Shown here: positions 33,418 through 41,515 of the stretch, in pieces
How the letters are laid out: each line of letters begins with the position of its first letter
How positions within the stretch are numbered: the stretch's first letter is position 1
Assembly (NCBI GenBank): GCA_041745535.1
Contig: JBGTIS010000277.1
Span: 1 to 42,260, forward strand
Origin: JBGTIS01 sp041745535
Lineage (GTDB): Bacteria > Bacteroidota > Bacteroidia > Cytophagales > Cyclobacteriaceae
DNA length: 42,260 nucleotides
Direction: 5' to 3'
Program-made: the position numbers and the translations under genes
The notes under the pieces: generated by a model
What the model was told of the DNA's origin: nothing
The model's input: the letters and a program-made list of their open reading frames with translations, nothing else
Database searches by the model: none

Positions 33418-34149
33418 ATGAATAGTAATCCGAATGCTGTGGAATATTTTATCGAGAAATCTTCAGCAGGCCGAAGGTTTGTAATTTCAGACATTCATGG
33501 TTGTTATCAGACCCTTTTGGCATTACTGGAACAACTCAGTCTCCAGTCGGATGACCAATTGTTTTTCCTGGGCGATTACGTAAACAAAGGCCCGGGTAAC
33601 CAGCAGGTGGTTGAGTATTTGTTGAACCTTCGCGAGCAGCATGAATTTTTATATCTTTTAATGGGTAATCATGAAAAGGAATACCTGGATGTGCTGGACA
33701 ACGATCCGGCATTGTTGCACGATATGGCGGCGGAAAGAAACGCGGAAGACCTGTTGATAAACGGTGAAATGCCAGACAGATATATACGGTTTTTCAGGGA
33801 ACTCCCGTACTTCTTCGAGCTTCCTGATTGTTGGTTGGTGCACGCCGGATTTGATTTCAGCCACCCCGAACCCTTGCGAGATCAGGGAAGTATGTTGTAT
33901 ATTCGCGACTTTCCTTATGATCCGGAACAGGCCAAGGACAAACCCATTGTACATGGGCATAATCCTACCCAACTGGAAACCATAAAGGAAGCTGTGAAAA
34001 ATAAAAGACCGGTTGTCCCGTTGGATAATGGTTGTGTGTATTTGGGAGAAAAATCCGGGTGTGGCACCCTGCTATGTCTGAATCTGGATACCTGGGAGTT
34101 GATCAGTCAGCAAAATCTGGATCAGTCAAAACAAACATTTTTTATTTAA
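33418..34149 (+). CDS. Metallophosphoesterase of the PPP serine/threonine phosphatase type
   Basis: ATG 33418 (243 residues) is preferred to a TTG 39 bases upstream because related phosphatases start shortly before the first motif. The metal-binding motifs are clear: DIHGC at 25-29, GDYVNKGP at 52-59, GNHE at 83-86, then 'LVHAGF' near 152 and 'IVHGHNP' near 183. The second motif is normally GDxVDRG; here Asn and Lys replace Asp and Arg, while the metal ligand Asp53 is kept. It probably acts as a cytoplasmic phosphoprotein or diadenosine-tetraphosphate type phosphatase. It stands between two terminable units, after the spondin gene terminator and 91 bases before the glucanotransferase gene, which may be co-transcribed. 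Confidence 0.88.
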   Translation: MNSNPNAVEYFIEKSSAGRRFVISDIHGCYQTLLALLEQLSLQSDDQLFFLGDYVNKGPGNQQVVEYLLNLREQHEFLYLLMGNHEKEYLDVLDNDPALLHDMAAERNAEDLLINGEMPDRYIRFFRELPYFFELPDCWLVHAGFDFSHPEPLRDQGSMLYIRDFPYDPEQAKDKPIVHGHNPTQLETIKEAVKNKRPVVPLDNGCVYLGEKSGCGTLLCLNLDTWELISQQNLDQSKQTFFI

Positions 34150-34240
34150 TCTTAGTATTTTAGAATAACTCAAAAATCTATCATTTAAATTATCCAATTT
34201 TTAGCTATTTATCCGCCATTAATTTTTAAAACTGAAACCT

Positions 34241-35767
34241 ATGTTAAAAGAACGCAGCAGCGGTATAATTCTGCACATTACTTCCCTACCTTCTAAGTTT
34301 GGTATTGGCGACCTGGGACCTGAAGCTTATAAATTCGCTGATTTTTTGGCCAATGCTGAAGTCCGATACTGGCAAATCTTACCGCTCAGTCCTGTAGAGG
34401 GAGGCAGTGGCTATTCACCCTATAGTGGTTTGTCTGCCTTTGCCGGCAATCCCATGCTGATTAGTCCGGAGTTTTTACTTCGTGAAAAGTATCTGAAGAA
34501 AAGCGATATAACTGTTGAAGAACCCTTTCCTGCTGATTATGTTGATTTTCAGCCTGTAATTTCCTTTAAAAAGAAATTGCTGGACAAAGCTTTCAGCGCC
34601 TTTAAGAACCAGGACTCAAAAGAACATACCAAAGCTTATGATGATTTTTGTGATCAGAATCATTACTGGCTGGAAGATTTTGCCGATTTCATGGCTTTTA
34701 AAAATCATTTCGAGAATAAAATGTGGTTGCACTGGCCGGAAGAGTTCAGAGATCGAAAGGGGAAGCCCATGAAAAAACTGAGAAAGGAACTGGCCGACGC
34801 TATTGAAAAGGAAAAGTTCTTACAATTTATATTTTTTCATCAGTGGGACGAACTGAAAAAGTACTGTGCGGAAAAGAATATAGGATTTTTTGGCGATATT
34901 CCTTTTTATGTGGGCCACGACAGCGCTGATGTGTGGTCGCATCCGCATTTATTTAAATTGCACCATGATAAATCTCCCAAGGCTGTAGCAGGAGTGCCGC
35001 CTGATTATTTTAGCGCTACCGGACAGCTTTGGGGCATGCCGGTATTCGACTGGGATGTGTTGCGGGATAAAAATTACTCGTGGTGGGTGCACCGGATCGC
35101 TCATAACCTGGAAATGTTTGACCTGATCCGGCTGGATCATTTTCGTGCTTTTTCCGATTACTGGGAAGTGCCGGCCGATCATGATACCGCGGTGCACGGT
35201 ACCTGGCAACCCGGACCTGGCCGCGACCTGTTCAAAACCTTGAAGAACAAACTGCGCAAACTGCCGATTATAGCCGAAGATCTGGGCGATATCGACCAGA
35301 AAGTGTACGACCTGATGGAAGCGTATGGCCTGCCCGGTATGAAGGTGCTTCATTTTGCTTTTGACGCCGAAATGCCAAAAAGCGCCTATATTTCTCATCA
35401 CCATGTGCCTGATTCTGTGGTGTACACCGGTACACACGATAACAATACCTCAAAAGGCTGGTACAAACAGGCCAGTGCCGAGGAAAAGAAAAGAATTGCC
35501 ACGTATCTGAATACCAATACCACCGAAAATAATATTGCCGATCTGATGACGCGGCTGGCATTATCTTCCGTCGCGAAACTGGCGGTGGTGCCCATGCAGG
35601 ATGTGCTGGGGCTGGGTGAAGAGGCTATTATGAACATACCTTCTACGGCGACTGATAACTGGAAATGGCGGATGAAACCGGGAAAAGCTACAACTACTTT
35701 GGCAAAGAAAATACAGAAAATCGTACAGCTTTATTACCGCGGTACCGGGCCTAACGGAAAAGCCTAA
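34241..35767 (+). CDS. malQ: 4-alpha-glucanotransferase, GH77
   Basis: A 508-residue amylomaltase of the compact bacterial/plant type. It begins 'RSSGIILHITSLPSKFGIGDLGPEAYKFADFLA' and has 'YWQILPLSPVEGGSGYSPYSGLSAFAGNPMLI'. The catalytic residues follow the GH77 pattern: nucleophile Asp299 in 'LIRLDHFRAF', acid/base Glu346 in 'IIAEDLGDI', and Asp400 in 'YTGTHDNNT'. It transfers alpha-1,4-glucan segments between maltodextrins in the cytoplasm, so it serves glycogen or maltose metabolism and not the beta-glucan locus upstream. Its stop codon interlocks with that of the convergent hydroxyacid dehydrogenase gene (TAA at 35765-35767; the opposite TAG at 35764-35766), leaving no room for a separate terminator. 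Confidence 0.96.
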   Translation: MLKERSSGIILHITSLPSKFGIGDLGPEAYKFADFLANAEVRYWQILPLSPVEGGSGYSPYSGLSAFAGNPMLISPEFLLREKYLKKSDITVEEPFPADYVDFQPVISFKKKLLDKAFSAFKNQDSKEHTKAYDDFCDQNHYWLEDFADFMAFKNHFENKMWLHWPEEFRDRKGKPMKKLRKELADAIEKEKFLQFIFFHQWDELKKYCAEKNIGFFGDIPFYVGHDSADVWSHPHLFKLHHDKSPKAVAGVPPDYFSATGQLWGMPVFDWDVLRDKNYSWWVHRIAHNLEMFDLIRLDHFRAFSDYWEVPADHDTAVHGTWQPGPGRDLFKTLKNKLRKLPIIAEDLGDIDQKVYDLMEAYGLPGMKVLHFAFDAEMPKSAYISHHHVPDSVVYTGTHDNNTSKGWYKQASAEEKKRIATYLNTNTTENNIADLMTRLALSSVAKLAVVPMQDVLGLGEEAIMNIPSTATDNWKWRMKPGKATTTLAKKIQKIVQLYYRGTGPNGKA

Positions 35768-36714
35768 ACAGATTTTTTATTTTCTTCCACAAAAGATTTG
35801 ATGTTCTGATATACGATTTCCATTAAATGCGTACGTGCCTCTAAACTGGCCCAGGCGATATGCGGGGTAAGGATCATTTTGTCCTTATCGCGCACTTCCA
35901 GCAGCGGATTATCCGGCGACATGGGTTCCTGCTCAAATACATCGAGGGCAGCTCCCCTGATCAGGTTTTCGTTAAGCGCCTTTACCAGGTCTTTTTCTTT
36001 GACAATGCCACCCCGTCCGGTATTGATTAACAAGGCGGTGGGTTTCATCTTTTGTAATTGTTCGTAACCGAGCAGGTTTCTGGTTTTTTCATTCAACGGA
36101 GAATGGATGGAAACAATATCGGAAGTGCGCAACAGTTCATCGAGCTCCATCAAAGGGTAGGAGGGATGCCGTTTTTTTCCTGAACTTGAATAATAGGTAA
36201 CCTTCATGCCGAAGCCTTCCGCGATTCGCGCGGTATGAGATCCGATATTTCCCAGGCCGATAATGCCCAGTTGCTTTCCGAACAATTGCCAGAAAGGCCT
36301 GCCAATGTGGGTAAATATGTCGTGCCTGCTGTATTTTCCTGATTTCACGAACTCGTCGTAATAATGAATTTGTGTCAACAGCGATAAAATTAGCGTAAAG
36401 GTAACTTCAGCCACGCTGTGGGTAGAGTAGTCCCGGGCGTTTTTAACCGGAATCCCTTTTTCTCTGGCAAAATCCAGGTCTACATTGTTGGTGCCGGTAG
36501 CCGCTATACAAATCAGTTTCAGATCAGGCGAAGCTGCTATTATTTTTTTATCAAGCTTCACCTTATTGGTGATCACAATATCATGGCCCTTAATCCGCTC
36601 GGTTACCTGTTCTGGTAATGATTGTTCGTATAAGGTCAGGGAGCCGAAGTCTTCCACTGTTTTCAGGTTGGGGATATCGCCCATGGTTTTGGTATCCAGA
36701 AAAATAATTTTCAT
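35764..36714 (-). CDS. D-2-hydroxyacid dehydrogenase (glycerate dehydrogenase-like)
   Basis: A 316-residue NAD-dependent enzyme of the D-isomer 2-hydroxyacid dehydrogenase family. The nucleotide fold has 'QLGIIGLGNIGSHTARIAEGFGMKVTYYS' near 147-175; substrate-side marks are 'LICIAATGTNNVDLDFA' near 85, 'INTGRGGIVKEKDLVKAL' with the catalytic Arg, 'AALDVFEQEPM' with the Glu and 'MILTPHIAW' with the His. The overall pattern resembles HprA-type glycerate/hydroxypyruvate dehydrogenases. It reduces a 2-keto acid such as hydroxypyruvate or glyoxylate in the cytoplasm. It is a single gene converging on malQ with interlocked stop codons. Substrate remains uncertain; hydroxypyruvate is the best guess. 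Confidence 0.92.
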   Translation of the reverse strand: MKIIFLDTKTMGDIPNLKTVEDFGSLTLYEQSLPEQVTERIKGHDIVITNKVKLDKKIIAASPDLKLICIAATGTNNVDLDFAREKGIPVKNARDYSTHSVAEVTFTLILSLLTQIHYYDEFVKSGKYSRHDIFTHIGRPFWQLFGKQLGIIGLGNIGSHTARIAEGFGMKVTYYSSSGKKRHPSYPLMELDELLRTSDIVSIHSPLNEKTRNLLGYEQLQKMKPTALLINTGRGGIVKEKDLVKALNENLIRGAALDVFEQEPMSPDNPLLEVRDKDKMILTPHIAWASLEARTHLMEIVYQNIKSFVEENKKSV

Positions 36715-36785
36715 AATGCGATTTTATGCTCAATAATTTAACGGCTTCAAATAACTTAACTTTTAATGGTTTTGGCAAATATTGG

Positions 36786-36845
36786 GAAGAGGGAAGAGGA
36801 AAGTCCGAAGCCTGGAGTCCGAAGAGGGAAGAGAGAAGTCCGAAG
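36786..36845. repeat. Two 25-base direct repeats with AGTCCGAAG units
   Basis: Units at 36786-36810 and 36821-36845 agree at 23 of 25 positions (both begin GAAGAGGGAAGAG and end AAGTCCGAAG); the 10-base spacer ends in AGTCC and makes a third AGTCCGAAG at 36816-36824. Related to the GGAAG-type repeats at 17920 and 24986-25076 by its purine-rich (A)GTCnGAAG theme. Confidence 0.55.
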
Positions 36846-37020
36846 AAGAAAAACCTTATCCTGTTTCATAATTATTCTGAAACTGGAGGTTTTGTTTAAT
36901 ATATTCCAGTATTCAGCCGGTTCGCTACGGGAAATTTTATCTTTAATGAGTTTTTTAATACTCAATTTTGTTGAATCTTATTAAGTCATACTAAGCTCGT
37001 ATTAAAAAATCGTACTAATT

Positions 37021-37420
37021 TTAAAGGGGAAATTTCTTTGCTTTTAATAACTTTTTTTTCATTGAAATTAATTGTTTTGTGGTTTTTCCCATGATTGCAT
37101 TAACAGAAAGGTTTTTGATGGGAAGAGTACCAACGATAAGTTCTTTGGCATCCCGGAATATTAGTTTTATCCTTCTATTACAAAAAGTAACCTGTACTTG
37201 CGATTCCTTTTTGGCATGTTTAAGATAATAAATTGTCGCGTTTAAAGATACGGTTTTGTCTTTGCTGATTTGAAGTGTTATCTATCAATACACTTTCTTT
37301 ATCTACCTGAATAGCCCTTGGTAGTCCCCATTGCTCCAAAAGCAAAGCGTAAGACCCAATAATAGGAAGCAGTCTTAGGTTGGCTCATTTTTCCTTTAAC
37401 ATGAACTGGAAAGGCCATAC
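37021..37420 (-). pseudogene. Decayed transposase fragment (probable integrase-core type)
   Basis: On the minus strand, broken reading frames give protein-like text with frame changes and stops between them. One piece reads 'LLPIIGSYALLLEQWGLPRAIQVDK', close to the 'WGLP..IQVDN' block of integrase-core transposases. The last piece, about 85 codons ending at TAA 37021-37023, reads 'ITLQISKDKTVSLNATIYY', 'CNRRIKLIFRDAKELIVG' and 'LPIKNLSVNAIMGKTTK', with a basic tail typical of a transposase C-terminus. No terminal repeats were identified. This is the only trace of an insertion sequence in the window; the family assignment is tentative. Confidence 0.5.
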
Positions 37421-37451
37421 AATGTAATTTCACTTATGTTTCCCAACTTCC

Positions 37452-38345
37452 TTACCGGCGACTTTGACGGGGTACCAGCATTTTCAGGCTGTGAGGGATA
37501 ATATTGACGTTCAGTTTTCTTTCTGTTTCCCAGAATTCACCATCAATGTGGACCGGGGTATCATCCAGAAGTTCTACTTCAAAATGTTTCACCTTCAGGG
37601 TAGTTACGTATTTGGAACGGTGGATTTGTTTGGAAGCGGCCTGAATGGTTAGAATCGGGAATTCGGTAAGGGGGAATTTTTTTAATAAAATTACGTCCAG
37701 CAAGCCATCGTCGCAGCAGGCCTGTGGGGCTATCACGGCATTATTACCATATTGGGTGGTGTTGGCGAAAGCCACCAGAAAATATTCTTCCTCAATCCAT
37801 TGGTTGTTGATGTTTAGTCTGAATTTTCCGGGTTTATACCGATTTAGCTCGTTGAGCACAATCCGGATATAGTTGAGGTATCCTCTTTGCTTTTGGGCCG
37901 CGAATAACCGGCTTACCTGCCCATCGAAACCTACACCCGATACATTGAAGAAAAGTTTGCCGTTGAGGGTGGCGGCATCTATCGGATGTACCTCGGCTGT
38001 GTTTAACTGCGTAATGGCAATGCGGGGATTCAGTGAAATATGCCAGTGCCTGGCAAATCCATTGCCTGACCCGATCGGTACTACTCCAAAATTCACCTCC
38101 TTATTCACCAGCGAAGCGGCGGTTTCGTTAATGGTACCATCGCCACCCACAGCGATGATCCGGTCAAAACCAGTTGCTACAGCTTCTTCTGATATTTGGA
38201 TGGCATGACCGGCATATTCTGTAAAAACTATTTCATAACTGAATTTCTTTTCTTCTATGTATTTGCTGATCAAATTTGGTATTTTCAGTTTGTTGCCTAA
38301 ACCCGATATAGGATTTATTATAAACAAACACTTTATTTTTGGCAT
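37452..38345 (-). CDS. Diacylglycerol kinase-family lipid kinase (YegS/DgkB-like)
   Basis: A 297-residue protein of the DAGK catalytic family. 'FIINPISGLGNK' (8-19) and the nucleotide motif GGDGT at 67-71, followed by 'INETAASLV', are at the expected places; 'VPIGSGNGFARHW' follows near residue 91 and 'HIDGEFWE' near the C-terminus. The enzyme phosphorylates diacylglycerol, sphingoid bases or related lipids at the inner membrane. In Bacteroidota, which make sphingolipids and sulfonolipids, the substrate may be unusual. It is divergent from the ComB-like gene with a 199-base spacer, and a -7 like box (TAATTTTG on the minus strand, 38393-38400) lies about 50 bases upstream. Exact lipid substrate unknown. 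Confidence 0.92.
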   Translation of the reverse strand: MPKIKCLFIINPISGLGNKLKIPNLISKYIEEKKFSYEIVFTEYAGHAIQISEEAVATGFDRIIAVGGDGTINETAASLVNKEVNFGVVPIGSGNGFARHWHISLNPRIAITQLNTAEVHPIDAATLNGKLFFNVSGVGFDGQVSRLFAAQKQRGYLNYIRIVLNELNRYKPGKFRLNINNQWIEEEYFLVAFANTTQYGNNAVIAPQACCDDGLLDVILLKKFPLTEFPILTIQAASKQIHRSKYVTTLKVKHFEVELLDDTPVHIDGEFWETERKLNVNIIPHSLKMLVPRQSRR

Positions 38346-38392
38346 GATAAATTACTGAATGTAAGGAGTTTATTGTCTGATTAATATTGCAA

Positions 38393-38400
38393 CAAAATTA
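38393..38400 (-). promoter_or_regulatory. Candidate -7 box of the lipid kinase gene
   Basis: Minus-strand TAATTTTG fits TAnnTTTG; it lies 47 bases upstream of the ATG at 38345. No clear -33 element. Confidence 0.35.
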
Positions 38401-38474
38401 CTCAAATGTTAAAAAAATTATAACGAATTGAGAAAAAAATAATGACATGTTAAGATAAGTGTTATATTTTTCAT

Positions 38475-38482
38475 TACTTTTG
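38475..38482 (+). promoter_or_regulatory. Candidate -7 box of the ComB-like gene
   Basis: TACTTTTG fits TAnnTTTG; it lies 62 bases upstream of the ATG at 38545 in the divergent spacer shared with the lipid kinase gene. Confidence 0.35.
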
Positions 38483-38544
38483 GTTAATTCATATGGGTTT
38501 GAAATTACTTCTAATTCACTAGTTTTTACCTAACCATTTCCTCT

Positions 38545-39207
38545 ATGCCGCCCTATTCGCTCAAGTTTGATGTTCATTGTAGCTGGGCATTTGATGATAA
38601 CTACGAAATTTTATCACAATACGATGTGATTATCGTAGTGGATGTACTGCTTTTTTCTACGCACCTCGATCTTTCATTTAGTTCCGGACAGAGGACCTCC
38701 AAGGATTTTTATTACGAGGATTCTACCATTCGCCTCATCGACATAGAGGAAATGACTGATTATCTTCCATCCAATCTGATTCACAAGTTAAACCAAACTG
38801 AAGCCTTTGTTATTTTTGGTTGTTTACGCAATGCGAGGGCTGTAGCTACAGCAGCCAGACTATTGGGCAAGAACATTCTGATTATGCCGGTGGGTGATAA
38901 ATTTGAAGGAGAAGTAAAACCCTGTTCTGAAGACATGCTGGGTGCAGGCGCCATTATTTCTTATCTGCAACAAAAAACGCTTTCTCCCGAAAGTGAGGGT
39001 GCCCTGGCAGTGTACAACAGTTCAAAAAAATATCTGCACGATGTGGTGCTGCTTTCAGGAAAAGCCAAAGAACTGATCTCGGAAGGCTACGAACTTGAAA
39101 TAGAATTAGCCTGCAAATTCAATAAGAGTAAGTTTGTAGCCATGCTGGACGGAAATTCGGTAAAAAGCGTTGAGCAGGTAGCTCCTGTTGTAGCCGCCAA
39201 TTCATAA
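38545..39207 (+). CDS. ComB-like 2-phosphosulfolactate phosphatase family protein (divergent)
   Basis: A 220-residue protein resembling the ComB family: 'DVIIVVDVLLFSTHLDLSF' near 28-46 in the place of the family's 'VVVIDVLRATST' strand, 'VIFGCLRNARAVATAARLLGKNILIMPVGDKF' near 89-120, and 'PCSEDMLGAGAIISYL' near 127-142. The usual Arg of the first motif is absent and the GF-LGNSP block near the middle is not recognisable, so activity may have changed. Genuine ComB removes phosphate from 2-phosphosulfolactate in coenzyme M synthesis, which is not expected in this organism, and no ComA is nearby. Flanking genes for lipid kinase and a GDPD-like enzyme hint at a lipid or sulfonate link, but this is weak inference. 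Confidence 0.75.
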   Translation: MPPYSLKFDVHCSWAFDDNYEILSQYDVIIVVDVLLFSTHLDLSFSSGQRTSKDFYYEDSTIRLIDIEEMTDYLPSNLIHKLNQTEAFVIFGCLRNARAVATAARLLGKNILIMPVGDKFEGEVKPCSEDMLGAGAIISYLQQKTLSPESEGALAVYNSSKKYLHDVVLLSGKAKELISEGYELEIELACKFNKSKFVAMLDGNSVKSVEQVAPVVAANS

Positions 39208-39345
39208 AGAATGAATTTAGAAGCGCAAACCTTAAGCCGGAGGTTTGTTTTCTCTAACCCCTTCATTTTTATCCGGATAATTAATTTTTTCGAAAACTTA
39301 TTCCTTTCTTTGCTTACCTGCTTAAATTCTAAGGTTCGTAAAGCC

Positions 39346-40167
39346 ATGCATACCTATATTTTCTACCCTGCTGTATTGAGATTTTTCTATATTACTTTTA
39401 TTGTATGCATTGGGGTACCATCCTATGGCCAGGAACCACTTCCCCATGCGCATGCCCATAATGATTATATGCATGAAAAACCTCTTTTCGATGCGCTTGC
39501 CAATGGATTTACCAGTGTGGAAGCCGATGTGCTTCTGATTGATGGCGAACTGTATGTAGGGCACGATATGCCGAAAAACAACGAGCAGCTTCCTACCCTG
39601 AAAGAAGCTTATCTGGTTCCCCTTCATCAGCGGGTCAGCTATAATGGGGGCAAGGTATACCAGGGATACGACCAGCCCATATTCCTGATGATCGACTTTA
39701 AAACAGATGCTGAAGCTACATACCAGGTATTGCGGAAGCAACTGGAAGCATTTCTTCCGATGCTTACCATTACCGAGCATGGTGTATATAAGCCTGGTGC
39801 CATTACGGTATTTATTTCCGGCAACCGCCCTACCGAAACCGTACGGCAGGAACCGGTACAATATGTAGGCATTGACGGCCGGCCGGAAGATTTGGACAAA
39901 AATTATCCTACTTCTTTTATGCCGGTGATCAGTCAGAATTTCAATTTGGTTACTCATTGGAATGGAGAAGAAGAAATTTCGCCCGAGGAACTCAACAAAA
40001 TAAAAAAACTGGTAGCAGCGGCCCATCAGCAAAACAAAAAAGTAAGGCTGTGGGCAGCGCCTGATCATCTGCTGGGATGGGAAACTTTGATGAAAGCGGG
40101 GGTGGACCTCATCAACACAGATCATTTGCCTGAATTGAAAGATTTTCTATTGGAAAATGGGCACTGA
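39346..40167 (+). CDS. Secreted GDPD/PI-PLC superfamily phosphodiesterase-like protein
   Basis: I choose ATG 39346 (273 residues) since it opens a normal signal peptide ending 'VPSYGQ' near residue 29; a start at 39211 would add 45 residues with a second hydrophobic stretch. The mature part begins 'PHAHAHNDYMHEKPLFDALANGFTSVEADVLLIDGELYVGHD', with His and Glu-x-Asp placed as in the metal and catalytic site of the PI-PLC/glycerophosphodiesterase TIM barrel; later 'IFLMIDFKTDAEATYQVL', 'VRLWAAPDHLLGWETLMKAGVDLINTDHLPEL' fit the same fold. It belongs to the uncharacterised branch related to yeast Aim6. Likely a periplasmic phosphodiester hydrolase. It follows the ComB-like gene by 138 bases. Substrate unknown. 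Confidence 0.87.
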   Translation: MHTYIFYPAVLRFFYITFIVCIGVPSYGQEPLPHAHAHNDYMHEKPLFDALANGFTSVEADVLLIDGELYVGHDMPKNNEQLPTLKEAYLVPLHQRVSYNGGKVYQGYDQPIFLMIDFKTDAEATYQVLRKQLEAFLPMLTITEHGVYKPGAITVFISGNRPTETVRQEPVQYVGIDGRPEDLDKNYPTSFMPVISQNFNLVTHWNGEEEISPEELNKIKKLVAAAHQQNKKVRLWAAPDHLLGWETLMKAGVDLINTDHLPELKDFLLENGH

Positions 40168-40189
40168 TTTTTACTGTTAACAGGAAATG

Positions 40190-41515
40190 TCAGTTTTCTG
40201 AAACCTGTAAACTGCCGGCAGGCATGGCTTCTTTTTCCGTAATCCAGGTTTTTCTTTTTTTCTTAAAATAGAAAATAGACAGCATAATAAATCCGGAACC
40301 AACAATAGAAAGCACATAGCTGGTGATAATGAAAAAATTCAGCCAACTCAGATTCGCCTGCCCGAAGTTTTTATACAACAAAACAACAATACTGCCCAGA
40401 TACCCGCAGGAATCAGCCAGATAGATCAGAAATCCGGCAGTACCCACAAACCGGAATGCCGCGAGTAGCCTGTCGAAAAGTATGCTGTTATACGGTACAT
40501 ACCCCAGGTAAAGGCCGAATCCTACCAAAGTCATCCAAACCGGCGCAGTAATCAGGCCTCTCTGAAACGTGTAGGTGCTGATGCCCAGCAATACCATTCC
40601 GATTAAAATAATGATCTGATTCACGGCCAGGGCCTTATGATTGTCTTTAAAAACAATTACCAGGCTCATAATAATCAGCACCAGAATGGAAACCGGAATT
40701 TCGGTAAGGGTAAAAATCATGGGTTGGTCTCCATATCCCAGGGTTTGCCAGATTTCAGCCGCGAAATTATCTCTGAATTCCCGGAAAGCGGTAAGTAAAA
40801 TGTAAACGACCACCAACACCACAATACCCGGCGCGAAATTTTTCAGAAACAAGCGTCTGGCAGCCCGGTCCATGGGTTCACGGCGGGTACGCAGTTTTTC
40901 ATCTTCCGGCGTGGGAGGCGGTACCTGATCGAGTGCCCACACAAAACCCAGCAGGGGCAACATAAACAGCGAACCGGTTACGGCAGGCATCCACAGGGGC
41001 GATACGCCCCAACTGTGCATTACATAACTGCCTGCCGTTTTTACAAATCCGGATGAAAATATAAAACTGGTAGAAAGGCCGGCACCCAATATTTCTGTTA
41101 CTTTTCGGCCTTCCAGATAGCTGAATACCAAACCCCAGATCAGGCCCAAAGGCAGGCCATTGAGAAAAAGAAAAATAATGTTGTAGGGTGGGGGTACTAA
41201 CGCAAAAAAGACGAGTGATAGACCCGCCAACGCAATAAAAATAAGGATACCCCAGGCCCGTTTGGCTTTTGAGAACTCTGAAATTACCTTAATACCAATA
41301 AATTTCGATAAGGTATAACCCAGCACCTGGGCAATTACCAGCAGAATTTTATAGTCGATACCAAAAAACCGCGTGTCATCGAAGGTAGCCACTGTAAAAG
41401 GCTTTCTGAAAGCGTACATACACGTGTAGGTACTAAAAGCCACCAGCGAAACGAAAACAGTAAACGAAAAGGTGTTGGTGCGTTTCAACCACGTTTTAAG
41501 TGGATTTTCAGTCAT
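40190..41515 (-). CDS. DUF5690-family MFS-like membrane transporter
   Basis: ATG 41515 (441 residues, 'MTENPLKTW') is chosen because the family starts shortly before the first membrane helix; a longer form from 41686 would overlap the upstream gene by 179 bases. About twelve membrane helices are visible. Family marks are 'YAFRKPFTVATF' near 36, 'GIDYKILLVIAQVLGYTLSKFIGIKVISEF', 'YNIIFLFLNGLPLGLIWGLVFSYLEGRK', 'FREFRDNFAAEIWQTLGYG' and 'GFLIYLADSCGYLGSIVVLLYKNFG'. I recognise it as DUF5690, a Bacteroidota-restricted MFS-like group of unknown substrate. Its start overlaps the stop of the histidinol phosphatase gene by 8 bases, so the two are translationally coupled. Confidence 0.88.
   Translation of the reverse strand: MTENPLKTWLKRTNTFSFTVFVSLVAFSTYTCMYAFRKPFTVATFDDTRFFGIDYKILLVIAQVLGYTLSKFIGIKVISEFSKAKRAWGILIFIALAGLSLVFFALVPPPYNIIFLFLNGLPLGLIWGLVFSYLEGRKVTEILGAGLSTSFIFSSGFVKTAGSYVMHSWGVSPLWMPAVTGSLFMLPLLGFVWALDQVPPPTPEDEKLRTRREPMDRAARRLFLKNFAPGIVVLVVVYILLTAFREFRDNFAAEIWQTLGYGDQPMIFTLTEIPVSILVLIIMSLVIVFKDNHKALAVNQIIILIGMVLLGISTYTFQRGLITAPVWMTLVGFGLYLGYVPYNSILFDRLLAAFRFVGTAGFLIYLADSCGYLGSIVVLLYKNFGQANLSWLNFFIITSYVLSIVGSGFIMLSIFYFKKKRKTWITEKEAMPAGSLQVSEN

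Larger units (their letters stand above)
36715..37451. other. Intergenic region with direct repeats and a decayed transposase
   Basis: No intact gene is present in these 737 bases. The left part has two 25-base direct repeats (36786-36845), the middle is AT-rich, and the right part (37021-37420) reads on the minus strand as a broken transposase; these are listed separately. Confidence 0.6.

Noticed and set aside
36756..36984. Small open frames on both strands next to the hydroxyacid dehydrogenase gene
   Set aside because: They arise from the purine-rich direct repeats and AT-rich sequence; no family resemblance and no plausible start.
39322..40125. 267-codon open frame on the minus strand opposite the GDPD-like gene
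   Set aside because: The plus-strand frame shows a signal peptide and family motifs; the minus-strand text is its shadow.
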